Source: Vanilla planifolia
Taxonomy: Eukaryota > Streptophyta > Magnoliopsida > Asparagales > Orchidaceae
Length of the DNA stretch: 64,000 bases
NCBI GenBank assembly: GCA_023846275.1
Contig: JAIUJO010000292.1
Location: 407,260-471,259, forward strand
Reading direction: 5' to 3'
Shown: piece after piece, positions 47,397 to 57,839 of the stretch
Numbering within the stretch: position 1 is the first letter of the stretch
How the letters are laid out: every line of letters begins with the position of its first letter
Position numbers and translations under genes: made by a program
Notes under the pieces: generated by a model
Seen by the model: the letters and a program-made list of their open reading frames with translations, nothing else
Databases searched by the model: none
What the model was told of the DNA's origin: nothing

Positions 47397-47410
47397 ATCT
47401 TCCCTTCTTA
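47397..47410 (-). promoter_or_regulatory. Polypurine tract
   Basis: On the minus strand a purine-rich run (taagaagggaagat) lies directly before the 3' LTR start, the usual primer for plus-strand synthesis. A short inverted repeat (tttcgggacgaaa) lies just upstream at about 47417-47429. Confidence 0.85.
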
Positions 47411-47475
47411 CAAAAATTTCGTCCCGAAATTTAGAACAGTTCTGGATACTGACCGATCATATCTGTCTCTACTTC

Positions 47476-50424
47476 TCATGTAGCTTCTCTTTCTGTTTGA
47501 CCATTCCATAGGACTTTAACCATAGGAATGATTTTATTTCTGAGCTTTTTCTCCTGCCTATCAAGTATTCTCACAGGCAGTTCGGGATATGTCAAATCCA
47601 TTTGAATTTCTATATCTGGGTCCATATAACTAACAACATGGGAGGGATCTGAAACATATCTTCGCAAAGATGAGACATGGAACACATTATGCACACCTGA
47701 CAATTGAGGAGGCAAAGCAATTTGGTATGCCACTTGTCCAACCCTTCTTAGGATTTGGAAAGGACCAATGAATTTAGGCTTCAATTTTCCTGCTCTTCCA
47801 AATCTTATGACACCTTTTGTTGGACTCACCTTGATAAAAACATGTTCCCCCTCGTGGAACTCAACCATTCGATGTTTTGCGTCATAATACTTCTTTTGTC
47901 TGTCCTGAGCTGTTTTTATTCTGTCTTGAATAATTCTGATCTTTTCTGTTGCTTCTTCAACAAATCTAGGACCGAGCAAATTTCTTTCCTTCCCTTCATT
48001 CCAGCACAAAGGTGATTGACATTTTCTCCCATACAGCGCTTCATAGGGTGCCATCTCAATGCTGGACTGATGGCTATTATTATAAGCAAATTCCACCAAA
48101 GGTAAGTGGCTTTCCCAATCTCCACCAAAATCCAAGATGCAAAGTCGTAGCAAATCTTCCAAGGTTTTGATAGTTCTCTCTGTCTGACCATCTGTTTGAG
48201 GATGAAAGGCTGTGCTGAAACGCAATCTCGTACCAAAAGCTTGATGCACATTCTTCCAGAAGTGAGAAGTAAATTTAGGGTCTCTGTCAGATATAATGAC
48301 TTTTGGAATCCCATGCAATCTGATAATCTGACTCACATATACCTGAGCTAACTTCTCTGCAGAATAAGTAGTTTTAACAGCTAAAAAGTGAGCAGATTTT
48401 GTTAGCCTATCAACAATTATCCAGATTGAGTCATGACCTGCAGGTGACCTAGGCAAACCGATCACAAAATCCATTGCCACTTCCTCCCATTTCCATTCTG
48501 GAATAGGTAATGACTGCAACAACCCCCCAGGTTTTTGTTGCTCTCCTTTCACCTGCTGACAAATTAAGCATTTTTGAACCCAGTTAGAAACATCCTTCTT
48601 CAATCCTGGCCACCAGTATTGTTGTCTCAATTCTTGATACATTTTATTCTCTCCTGGATGTATTGAATATCGAGAGTTATGAGCTTCCTTTAATAACAAA
48701 TCCCTAAGTTGTTGATGATCTGGTATGCATAACCTGCCTTGAAATCTAAGTAAACCAGCCTGGTCTAATTGAAAAGTAGATTCCTGTCCTTCCTGAACCC
48801 TCTGTGTTATCTTTTGTAATTCAAGATCTTCTCCCTGATCATCTTTAATAGAGGCCAACCAATCTGGTCTTACTGATAAGTGTGCCAGCAAAGCCGTATT
48901 TATTCGAATATCTACTTCTAGTTGTAATTTATCCATCTCAAAAATTAATTGTTTTTCTTCTGTGATAGTCAAAATGCTACTAATACTAGCTTTCCTGCTA
49001 AGAGCATCAGCGACCACATTCGCTTTCCCAGGATGGTAAGTGATTTCCACATCATAATCTTTAATAAACTCCAGCCACCTTCGTTGCCTGAGATTTAGTT
49101 CCTTCTGAGTAAAAATATACTTTAAACTCTGATGATCAGTGAAAACCACACACTTAACTCCATACAAATAATGCCTCCAGATTTTTAAGGCAAAAACTAT
49201 AGCTGCTAACTCCAAATCGTGCACAGGATAATTCTTTTCATGTATCTTAAGCTGTCTAGATGCATAAGCAATTACTTTCTTATTTTGCATCAATACACAG
49301 CCAAGACCTTGCAAAGATGCATCACTGTATATATGATAACCTTCTGTGCCTTCTGGTAATGTTAGAATTGGGGCTGAAACCAATTTATTCTTCAATATTT
49401 GGAAGCTATCTTCACAAGCTGCATCCCATTCAAACTTTATTGCTTTTCGCGTCAAATTTGTTAAGGGTGAGGCTATTTGGGAAAAGCCTTTCACAAACTT
49501 CCTGTAATACCCAGCCAAACCCAAGAAACTTCTAACTTCTGTTACTGTTGTAGGCCTTGGCCAATCTACAATGGCAGAAATCTTCTGAGGATCAACTGAG
49601 ATTCCTTCTGCACTCACTATATGCCCCAAAAACAAGACCTTGGACAGCCAAAATTCGCATTTAGAGAATTTAGCAAATAGCTGATTTTCTTTCAAAGTCT
49701 GTAATGTTAAATGTAGATGTGCAGCGTGTTCTTCTAGGGATTTAGAATATATCAATATATCATCAATGAAGATAATGATAAACTGATCTAAATATTTCTT
49801 GAACACGCGATTCATCAAATCCATAAAAGCTGCTGGTGCATTTGTCAGTCCAAAAGGTAGCACTAAAAATTCATAGTGCCCATACCTGGTCCTGAAAGCT
49901 GTTTTGGAAACATCTTCTGTCTTAATTTTCAGTTGATGATATCCAGATCTCAGGTCAATTTTTGAAAATATTGCTGCTCCTTGCAACTGATCAAATAGAT
50001 CATCAATCCGCGGCAAAGGATATTTATTTTTGATAGTAATTTTGTTGATTTCCCGGTAGTCAATACACATGCGAAGACTACCATCTTTCTTCTTCACAAA
50101 CAAAATAGGTGCACCCCATGGGGATACACTGGGTCTGATAAATCCCTTGTCTAATAATTCCTGAATTTGCACCTTTAATTCTTGAAGCTCGGCTGGTGCC
50201 ATACGATAAGGAGCTTTGGAAATTGGCTCAGCGCCTGGAATCAACTGAATTTCAAATTCTATTTCTCTATTAGGAGGTAATCCAGGCAACTCTTCTGGAA
50301 AAATGTCTAGATATTCCTGAACAACTGGTACCTCTGTGGGTTTACAAAATTTCATGTCCAAATCCACAATAGATACCAAGCATCCTTCGCATCCTTTGCC
50401 AAGTAGCTTTTGTGCCTTGAGCAT
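47476..50424 (-). CDS. pol: Pol polyprotein: reverse transcriptase, RNase H, integrase, chromodomain (protease missing)
   Basis: 982 codons from the first ATG; the frame is open further upstream to 50574, before a stop at 50575-50577, and that extension encodes the region that normally links protease to reverse transcriptase. Reverse transcriptase: about residues 75-260, with Asp157 and the Phe-Ile-Asp-Asp box (219-222). RNase H: about 360-480, with Asp368, Glu405, Asp430 and Asp473. Integrase: zinc finger His582, His589, Cys619, Cys622; catalytic Asp652, Asp713 and Glu749 (35 residues between the last two). A Gly-Pro-Phe module lies near 887, and a chromodomain from about 944. All catalytic residues are present. 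The frame ends with TGA inside the chromodomain, where relatives have Trp; 14 more codons follow in frame to TAA at 47431-47433. The aspartic protease motif (Asp-Ser/Thr-Gly) is absent. The protein would copy and integrate element DNA in virus-like particles, which this copy cannot build by itself. Confidence 0.95.
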   Translation of the reverse strand: MLKAQKLLGKGCEGCLVSIVDLDMKFCKPTEVPVVQEYLDIFPEELPGLPPNREIEFEIQLIPGAEPISKAPYRMAPAELQELKVQIQELLDKGFIRPSVSPWGAPILFVKKKDGSLRMCIDYREINKITIKNKYPLPRIDDLFDQLQGAAIFSKIDLRSGYHQLKIKTEDVSKTAFRTRYGHYEFLVLPFGLTNAPAAFMDLMNRVFKKYLDQFIIIFIDDILIYSKSLEEHAAHLHLTLQTLKENQLFAKFSKCEFWLSKVLFLGHIVSAEGISVDPQKISAIVDWPRPTTVTEVRSFLGLAGYYRKFVKGFSQIASPLTNLTRKAIKFEWDAACEDSFQILKNKLVSAPILTLPEGTEGYHIYSDASLQGLGCVLMQNKKVIAYASRQLKIHEKNYPVHDLELAAIVFALKIWRHYLYGVKCVVFTDHQSLKYIFTQKELNLRQRRWLEFIKDYDVEITYHPGKANVVADALSRKASISSILTITEEKQLIFEMDKLQLEVDIRINTALLAHLSVRPDWLASIKDDQGEDLELQKITQRVQEGQESTFQLDQAGLLRFQGRLCIPDHQQLRDLLLKEAHNSRYSIHPGENKMYQELRQQYWWPGLKKDVSNWVQKCLICQQVKGEQQKPGGLLQSLPIPEWKWEEVAMDFVIGLPRSPAGHDSIWIIVDRLTKSAHFLAVKTTYSAEKLAQVYVSQIIRLHGIPKVIISDRDPKFTSHFWKNVHQAFGTRLRFSTAFHPQTDGQTERTIKTLEDLLRLCILDFGGDWESHLPLVEFAYNNSHQSSIEMAPYEALYGRKCQSPLCWNEGKERNLLGPRFVEEATEKIRIIQDRIKTAQDRQKKYYDAKHRMVEFHEGEHVFIKVSPTKGVIRFGRAGKLKPKFIGPFQILRRVGQVAYQIALPPQLSGVHNVFHVSSLRRYVSDPSHVVSYMDPDIEIQMDLTYPELPVRILDRQEKKLRNKIIPMVKVLWNGQTEREAT

Positions 50425-50802
50425 AGATATTAAAGGAATTTTCCTTCCTTGGCCGAAGTAAATTAATTTATCTTCTCCAGGGATTGGGATTTCAATTCTC
50501 TTTTCATAACAATCTATTTTTACTTTATGCTCGAACAGCCAATCTTGGCATGGATTGGTCGGATAGACTCTGATCTACATTCTCCCCTTATGTCATTTTT
50601 TAATATTTCTCATATCTATTCATTCCATTTGAACTCAAACTAGCTCTGCTAGTGCTTGGTTCAATGGTCTGAACCTACTATATCTTGAATGTTTCTTCTC
50701 TTGAAAAACTAAGACTACCTCTTTTTCTTGTGAATATGAATTTAGACTTTAGATGATCAAATCTTTTCTTCTCTTCTTCTTTGCTCACTACTAGCAAACT
50801 AA

Positions 50803-51420
50803 GTTACAGTTCAAACGTATGGGCATGCTCTAGTAACTCCACATAGTTTATTGTTCGAACGGCTACTAAAGCTGCCCGAATTTCATCCCGTAAGCCTCGT
50901 CGAAACATGTAGCATCGTTGTTCTTCAGGTGTTACTAACTAGGGTACATATTTCGCTAGGTGGGAGAATTTGATTTCATATGCAGTAACTGATAGATTTT
51001 CTTGCCTGAGATTATTCGGTTCTTTCCTTATTTTAGCTTTGATTGATAGAGGCGTATACCATTGCTCAAATTCTTTTGTGAAGTCTTCCCAAGAAATGTC
51101 TTTCATTGGTCGGCTAGAAAATTGAAGCTTATGTCAAGAACTCCGCCATAGTCTGGCAGCATCTTTTAGTACCAAAACTGCCAAAGCTAACTTTCTGTCA
51201 GTTGGGCACAACGTCCCTTTCAAAGATAATATTCATGTGCTATAGCAATTTTTTAACAATTATAGGATCCTCTTCCCTAACAAAAGGAGGAGGATGCATC
51301 CGCTGAAATTAGTCAACCACCAAGTCGATAGATGCCTCTCCTCTATGACTACCAGTGCTTCCAATTGATTGCAACAAAGAGACTAAAGTTTGTGCTAATT
51401 CCTGTTGCGTATCTCCTTGT
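50803..51420 (-). pseudogene. gag: Broken gag of the LTR retrotransposon
   Basis: Gag forms the particle. On the minus strand pieces of the retrotransposon capsid domain are readable in different frames: a Val-Leu-Lys-Asp-Ala-Ala-Arg-Leu-Trp segment (near 51170), Trp-Glu-Asp-Phe-Thr-Lys-Glu-Phe-Glu (near 51090), Pro-Asn-Asn-Leu-Arg-Gln-Glu-Asn-Leu-Ser-Val (near 51000), a Tyr-Met-Phe-Arg-Arg-Gly-Leu-Arg segment (near 50905) and Leu-Glu-His-Ala-His-Thr-Phe-Glu-Leu (near 50815). At least three stops and several frameshifts separate them. No CCHC knuckle is seen downstream, and only about 225 bp lie between the end of this block and the open pol frame, so the gag C-terminus and protease have been lost or destroyed. 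Confidence 0.85.
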
Positions 51421-51609
51421 TACTATCTTTCTTTACCCTTATTTATATTTCCAAATTCAGATCATTCTATGGTTTGAGATATATTGCAATCCTGCAAACC
51501 ATAGAAGATATTTGACAACTAGCATTTAAGCAAAAAGTATCACTAAACATGCAAATGTATATGATGTGCTGGTGTCCTCACTCACATTTCTCACCTATTT
51601 CTAAACCAA

Positions 51610-51622
51610 GGCTCTGATACCA
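51610..51622 (-). promoter_or_regulatory. Primer-binding site for initiator methionine tRNA
   Basis: On the minus strand TGGTATCAGAGCC begins three bases after the end of the 5' LTR. This is the complement of the 3' end of plant initiator methionine tRNA and the standard primer site of many plant LTR retrotransposons. Confidence 0.93.
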
Positions 51623-52158
51623 CCTTGTCAAGCCCCCACCGACATCTAATACCATTATGTCACAAAGTTATCATCAGAGTCGCCAAATACAGCATTTAAG
51701 TGAGGACAAATAAACAAACCAAAGGTGGGGACCCGACGGTAAGACAAACACTAATTCAAAATCCAAAGTATATATATAAAGACATGTTTTTAAACATTTA
51801 ATCACACTAAAATTTTCCCTCTCACACATCTCTTGGAAAGGGCTCTCCTGTAACAGCATCATTCCCAGTTCTCGGTGTAGTGGTTTCATGACCTGTGATG
51901 TAAGCACTAAATGAGATTTTATAAATCTCAGTAGATAAATCCACATATTTAACCAAGAAAATAAAAGGCATAACAAATACCATTAACAGTAAAGATGAAT
52001 GTCATACATACATATAAGATAATGTCAAATGAAAGTCATAAAGAAATGCAAGTTCCTTATATTGTGCTTATTACCGGGCCCAATTCCCTTTGACGCATTA
52101 TCCTCTGGATCCAATCATCAATGACTGTCCTCTAGCCGGCATCCAACCAAGCACATAA

Positions 52159-52360
52159 CACTAGGCAGATATCTGATCCGAAGATCGATACCCTGCGATC
52201 CAACACGCTGAGCCTAGTGCCACCAGGCAGGTATGGTACCATACCCTGCGATCCAACACGCTGAGCCTGGTGTAATCATCATGGAGTCATAGCACATAAC
52301 ACTAGGCAGATATCTGATCCGAAGATCGATACCCTGCGATCCCACACGCTGAGCCTAGTG
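52159..52360. repeat. Three hairpin-forming repeats in the 5' LTR
   Basis: The same three units as in the other LTR (52159-52219, 52221-52272, 52300-52360), with no difference seen between the LTRs in this region. Confidence 0.85.
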
Positions 52361-53000
52361 GTGAGGATAATGTTCTCTGGGAATCCCATTGTTTTATTTG
52401 TCATTTTCTAAACATCAATCCATGTCATATCAAAAGTCCTTTCATGCCATATTGTTTCATCTCTTTCTTTAGCATATTGTATCATATTCTTTCTTTCCAT
52501 GTTATTTCTTTCTTTTCAGTTTTTCATGCAAATGCATAAATAATCCACACCATAATATTCCTTTCTTTTTATACCATAAACATATGCAACAATCAAAATT
52601 CTATAACAGTAAGAAAAGCATGTAAAAACACATAATATCGTGCTACATCACAGGGTTAGAAAATTATTCTACCTGGATTTGTTGTACCAAATTTTTCTTG
52701 TCAACTTCTAATTGGTTTTCTTGATGTCCTACAAGGCCATAGTGCAAACATAATCAAGTTAAAATATGTTTATTTGCCAAAAGTTGCTTTTTCTAAAAAT
52801 TATTCCCAAATAGTTAAAAATTCTGCTTTCTAAAAGCTTTCCCAAACACACCCCAAACTAATCCCAAAAGATGGGCTTACGCGGCACTGAACCGCCCGCT
52901 GGACCGCGCGCACGTTCGGCGCTGGACCGCCTGCGCAGAAAAAGCTTTCTAAAAGCTTTTCCAAACGGATTTTCAAAAAAAATAAATCTGGCTTACGCAG

Positions 53001-53202
53001 GCGCTGGACCGCCCGCGACACTGGACCGGGCGCTCGGCGCGCTGGACCGCGCGCGCTGGGCGCTGGACCGGGCGCGCTGGGCGCTGGACCGGGCGCGCTG
53101 GGCGCTGGACCGGGCGCGCTGGGCGCTGGACCGGGCGCTCGGCGTGCTGGACCGCACGCGCTGGGCGCTGGACCGCGCGCTCGAAGTGCTGGACCGCGCG
53201 CC
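53001..53202. repeat. 21-bp C/G-rich tandem repeat, 5' LTR (one extra unit)
   Basis: The same repeat as at 46491-46670 with one additional gctggaccgggcgcgctgggc unit. Confidence 0.9.
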
Positions 53203-53928
53203 TCCGCATCCGGTTCAACGGCGTAACCCGGTCCAAAGCCTGGACCGGTTCACGCAGTCCCCCCTCTCTCTCGCGTCCGGCGAAGCCGAAATCTTTCGCC
53301 GGCGCTGGATCGGCTTTTTCATATGCTGAATCGACCGAATCCGGCTCGGCTTCCTCCTCTCGGTCTCCCCCGCCCACCGAAAAATTAAATAACCCTAACG
53401 ACGAATAAAAAAAATATTTTTTTTACCTTACGGAAGCCTTCGCCGGCCTTCACTGTCGCTTGCCGGAAATCCTCGCCGGCCGTTACTGTCGCGTCCAATG
53501 CTCCCGGAATCCTCGTTGGATGTTAATGTAGCGTGCAGAAACTTCTTTAAGATATTTCTCCGAAATCTCGCCGTCGCACTCCGGTAACTCTTCGCCGCCG
53601 TTTTTCGCAGAAGCGCTTTTCCAAACGCACCTCGGTCGGCCTTTTATAAACGCGGTCGAAACTGATAAGCCTTGGTTCGTGAACCACGTTTTTGCAGAAA
53701 ACCCCTTCTAAATTTTATATTTGCAAATATATCCTCCGCCAATCGGATTTGAACTAAGCCGACATTTAAAAATTACAGATCTATCCTCTACGTTACAAAT
53801 TTATCCCAAATCTTCAAAAATTCATAATTTATTCATTAGAGCTCCGAAAATTACAAATTAAACATCGTTGGATTCGTCTCACAGAGCTCTTTCTATAAAA
53901 AATATAAGATAAAACTAGGGCTGTTACA

Positions 53929-53933
53929 CAAAA
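53929..53933. repeat. Target-site duplication, right (CAAAA)
   Basis: Matches 45110-45114. The spacer subrepeat text on both sides joins smoothly if the element and one copy of CAAAA are removed. Confidence 0.9.
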
Positions 53934-55100
53934 AGTCCATGTGCTACCAATGACATCCTTTGCATTTTATTGGTAAGGCAAATGTAGAGTACCTATTTTT
54001 TGGGATTTTTATCCCTTCAGGCTACTAAAGTATTGATAAGGTCATGTATTCTTAATAGACTTGTCGTTTTACTCTATAGAATTATCATAATATACAATCC
54101 ACATAAGGCAATATGCAGCATGGTGTGACCCATGGTGAAGTGCAAGTTGGATGGTGAAATATGTACTAAGCTAAGTGTGTCATGGTCTTCGTCCCTAGCT
54201 ACATGTGATAGTCCAAAACGCATGCACCTAGCCGACCATGTTCTACATACAGGTAATAGGACCCACAAAGGGTAACATTTTTGTATTTTTAATGTTGTGG
54301 GCTACTGGTGGATTTATACGATGATGCTCTATAGGGATACTTACCTTCTTACCTGAATTATTGCAATATTCATTGCACAAACGGCAACGTGTAGCATTGT
54401 GCCTCGTAGTTGAAGTAGAAGTTTGATGGTGCAATATACACTATGGTTTGTGAATAATTGGCTATGTACAATAGGGCACAAAGAATAGAAGGCTGTCTTT
54501 GTCATAGCTCTATGGTTACAAAAACTAGCCTGCCCATTGCCCTATTTGACCATTTATGTGCAACTTGTTGGGCACACAAAGTGTAATTATTTTGTAGATT
54601 ATTGGCATTGCAGGCTACTAAAACATCAATATTTTAATGTCTTATTAGTATACTTGTCTTTTTTCTTAATGAAATACTTGCAATATGCATTTAAAGAAGG
54701 GCATTGTGTAGTGTAGAGGTACAATGAAGTGAGATTTTGATGGTACAATATGCATTAAGGTTTGTGCATGTTGGGTGAAGCCAGTTCACTCACAACCTTA
54801 TGATATATTTTGCTCTCGGTGGGGTGGGCTCCTAATGTTTTAAGTTGTTTTGGTATATTTAATGTTGTGCATTGCTAGTGAATGGATATGTTGAAGCCCT
54901 AATCAACAACTTGTCGCATGTTCAAAGTGCCACTCTTTGCTCTTTGTGTGGGGCATTGTGTGGTCTTGTTTTGGTAGTGTTATAGTGAAAATTTGGTGGT
55001 GCCTCCTTGCCATCTGAACTCTTGCCCTTAATGGAGCGACGAGTGGTTTGTAAAGAAAAATGAGATAAACTGTTAGAGAAATTTGCATTCTGAGCTGTTA
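53934..55100 (+). repeat. IGS subrepeats, block 3 (about 4 units)
   Basis: A continuation of block 2 beyond the LTR retrotransposon. Cores lie near 54145, 54420, 54730 and, weaker, 54985. Similarity fades at about 55100, which I take as the right end of the rDNA-derived sequence. No further 18S is seen to the right. Confidence 0.83.
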
Positions 55101-57240
55101 ATGAGATTGAGTGTGATATTCTTGATGTTAAATCATGTAATAATCAAAATATCTCAAAAGTTGTGATGATAATTATTTCACCGTTAGTGAACCTAATATT
55201 GAATTACTATAAAATACCAAAATAAATAAGCATGAATAATAATTAATTTCTATTTTCATTTTAAGGAAAAAGATGTTTAAGCCGAAATCGGATAAATTGA
55301 TGCAGTGTAACATAACCAACTCAAAGACATATAAAGGATACATGATGGAAGCTTTATAGCCTAAAAATAATAAAATAATGTTAAAGGGTACTTTGATAGA
55401 GGTCAAGGTTTTAGACTTAAAAGAGGTGATACACTGCCAAGGAACCAATGTTCACTTAGATTTCTACTAAACATTGATATGGTTTTGCTTGATGGGTAGG
55501 ATCATTAGTAGAATTGAATTGGGCTATTGGCCATAGACTAACACCCAAAATGATCATCAAAGTGGTGTGGATGGCTCAATAGAGGTCTTTGTGTAGGGTG
55601 AATTAATTTAGATTAGATTCTAAGGAAAATGATAATCACTAATGGAACTTATATTAACTCGATTAAAGGTGAAAGATTATGAGTAGAAGTTCTTAAGAGA
55701 TGGATTTATAACTTGAAGAAGTACGCAAAAAACCAAAGAATTACATTGAAACATCTAGACTAATTTTGTAGGACTCTCTGAGAACAAGTGGTTAACAGTT
55801 TAGGGCTCTAACAAATTCTTAAATGATAAATTAAACATTGGAAACCTTATATAGATAAAGGTAAAAATACAAAACTTTTCTTAAAAAAGTTCGTTTATCA
55901 TGACCTAGGCTAACATATAGTGCACTCTATAGATGGTCTCCTTTGCAGGTGTAAGGTTGGTGAAATATACACAAAATGGTAGGATCCCTTAATGTATGTT
56001 ATTTTCATGCCTTATTACTAGACTATGGCTATGCTAGAGCATATAGTGGTTGAACACCATGTATGATATGATACCTAATGCTATGTTGGTGGTATATGTG
56101 ATTGACAGACCATATATTAGGCTAGGAAGATCATGTGCAAAGGATTCTTTGTTGGTTTTCCACCACTATGGAACATGATAGGTGATTGTTGATGTGTTAG
56201 AGTGCTTATCTTAGTGCCACGTGATTGATAAGAACTCTTATATCCCTTTCTAGTGGTCCATGTGATTAGTAAGGCATAAGTTGTGGACTATTAGATCATG
56301 TTATGACATGGGAATGCTACATTTGAAGTGAGTATGTCAAAGACTTGGAGAAATTATAAGAATATTTGTTGTTAAATATGCATCCTATGGGATTGATTAT
56401 GATTTTTGTAAACTTGCTAGGGCCATTGAACTGGTGATGTTGTACATCATTATTGTTTTATGCACTAGCATAGCCTGGCAAGCCATCGCATTTATTTGAC
56501 TCATCAAATATTGATGATGATGTTATGTCATTTTATTATTGCATGTATATTTTGTTATCAGAACATTAGTATTTCTTATTGAGCTTACTGTCCCATAGTT
56601 TTATCATCTATATGAGTAGGGAGTTAATGACAAATGTGTCCTTATAATGAGGCCTTTAGAATTAGTATTGTAGTGGATCACTCATTCGACCACATTTACT
56701 CATCCTATAATAGTCATAAAATTTTTTCTTAACATTGATGTTTTATCTACGATATTACAATATATGAGATTTTTTATGTTGGATTTTAGATTGCATGGGA
56801 CATTTTATTTGGATGTGATTTCTATTATTTATTTATCTATTTTAGACATGATTTGGACCTTGTGATTATTTTGCAAGTTTTATGGATTTGTGCATATGGT
56901 TATTTGTAGTTGCAGATCTTTTTATACAATGTACACAACAATGCACTTTACAGGTTACCTAACTTATTGTGAACCAATTCTTAGCTCAACTAAGCTCCAA
57001 ATTAGAGAGGGAATGTGGTTCATTTTTAGTGGAATGCCATTAGCTTGATGCTTAGATTTTGGTACCATAACATCTACTTTGAAAGTTAACTACACGGAGT
57101 GAATGGTCACTAGCTAAATACATTGAATGGTGCATTGGTCTACCTTCTTCCCAAGAAAGAAATTATAGAAAATAAGGTGTGTCATTTTTTTTCTAGATAT
57201 ACAAAGAATTAATACACAAATAAATAATTTTATAAAGTAA
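55101..57240. other. AT-rich stretch, nothing identified
   Basis: About 2.1 kb without a supported gene, RNA or repeat. A 91-codon open frame at 55173-55448 (minus) is leucine- and phenylalanine-rich, as chance frames in AT-rich DNA are. The stretch may hold the 5' part of the LINE whose C-terminal end follows. Confidence 0.4.
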
Positions 57241-57249
57241 TTTTAAGAG

Positions 57250-57720
57250 GAAGTTGGTCTATGGATTATTGGTAAAAAAAGTCAAATTCAATGCCCAAAT
57301 TAATGGCTTGTAGCCCACTATCTTTGGCACTCTAGAATCTTCCATTTCGACAATGCAAAGCCTCTATATCACACTTCAGTAGAAACTTATTTAAGTTTGA
57401 AAGAAACTTTATCTATTATAATCACTAACAAATAAGATAATTACCAAAATCATTGGTTGGATGCAATGCCTTCTTTCAATGTTGGGTAAAGCAATGCTTA
57501 TAAAGCATGTCCTTTCCTTGATGTTGCTTCATATACTATTAGTGATAAATCCTTAAAAGGAATCATCTAAATATTGGAATGAAGTTTTATTGCCCTTTTG
57601 TGGGGTAACTCAAAATATTATATATAATTAGAAATAAAGTAACTAGTTTAAGATTTTGCTTCTTTTGAAAGATCATGGTCTAATTATTAAACATTTTGAG
57701 ATTTTACATGGTACAAATTT
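57250..57720 (+). pseudogene. LINE F remnant: ORF2 thumb region (plus strand)
   Basis: Plus-strand reading gives Ile-Ile-Gly-Trp-Met-Gln...Leu-Ser-Met-Leu-Gly-Lys-Ala-Met-Leu-Ile-Lys-His-Val-Leu (about 57450-57510). This is the segment after the catalytic core in plant L1-like ORF2 (consensus 'GWK..LLS.AGK..LIKSVL'). A degraded Leu-Leu-Trp-Gly-Asn-Ser follows near 57590. It is broken by stops and is followed directly by the endonuclease of another LINE. Confidence 0.55.
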
Positions 57721-57839
57721 TAGATAATATTGTTCTTAATGAATAATTTCTCACTTTGAAATATTTAGTGTTGTGTTCAAAATAGTTTAGTCATGTGATT
57801 ATTTAATTTATTAATATATATTGTTTCAAAAGTTGCCTT

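Larger units (their letters stand above)
45115..53928 (-). mobile_element. Ty3/gypsy LTR retrotransposon, chromovirus (Tekay/Del-like), 8814 bp
   Basis: A complete element by structure: two LTRs with TG...CA ends, 5-bp target-site duplication, primer-binding site complementary to initiator methionine tRNA, polypurine tract and an internal region of 4229 bp on the minus strand. Pol has the order reverse transcriptase, RNase H, integrase, chromodomain, which defines Ty3/gypsy chromoviruses. The internal region is short because gag is broken and the protease region is missing. The LTRs differ at about five bases plus one 21-bp repeat copy, so the insertion is young compared with everything around it. 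It sits inside an old IGS subrepeat array. Confidence 0.96.
51626..53928 (-). repeat. 5' LTR (right), 2303 bp
   Basis: Near-identical to 45115-47396; it carries one extra 21-bp tandem copy and about five substitutions. As the 5' LTR on the minus strand it would hold the promoter used by the element. I do not see an unambiguous TATA box or start site, so none is annotated. Confidence 0.95.

Noticed and set aside
47916-48314. 132-codon minus-strand open frame
   Set aside because: An alternative frame inside the integrase part of pol.
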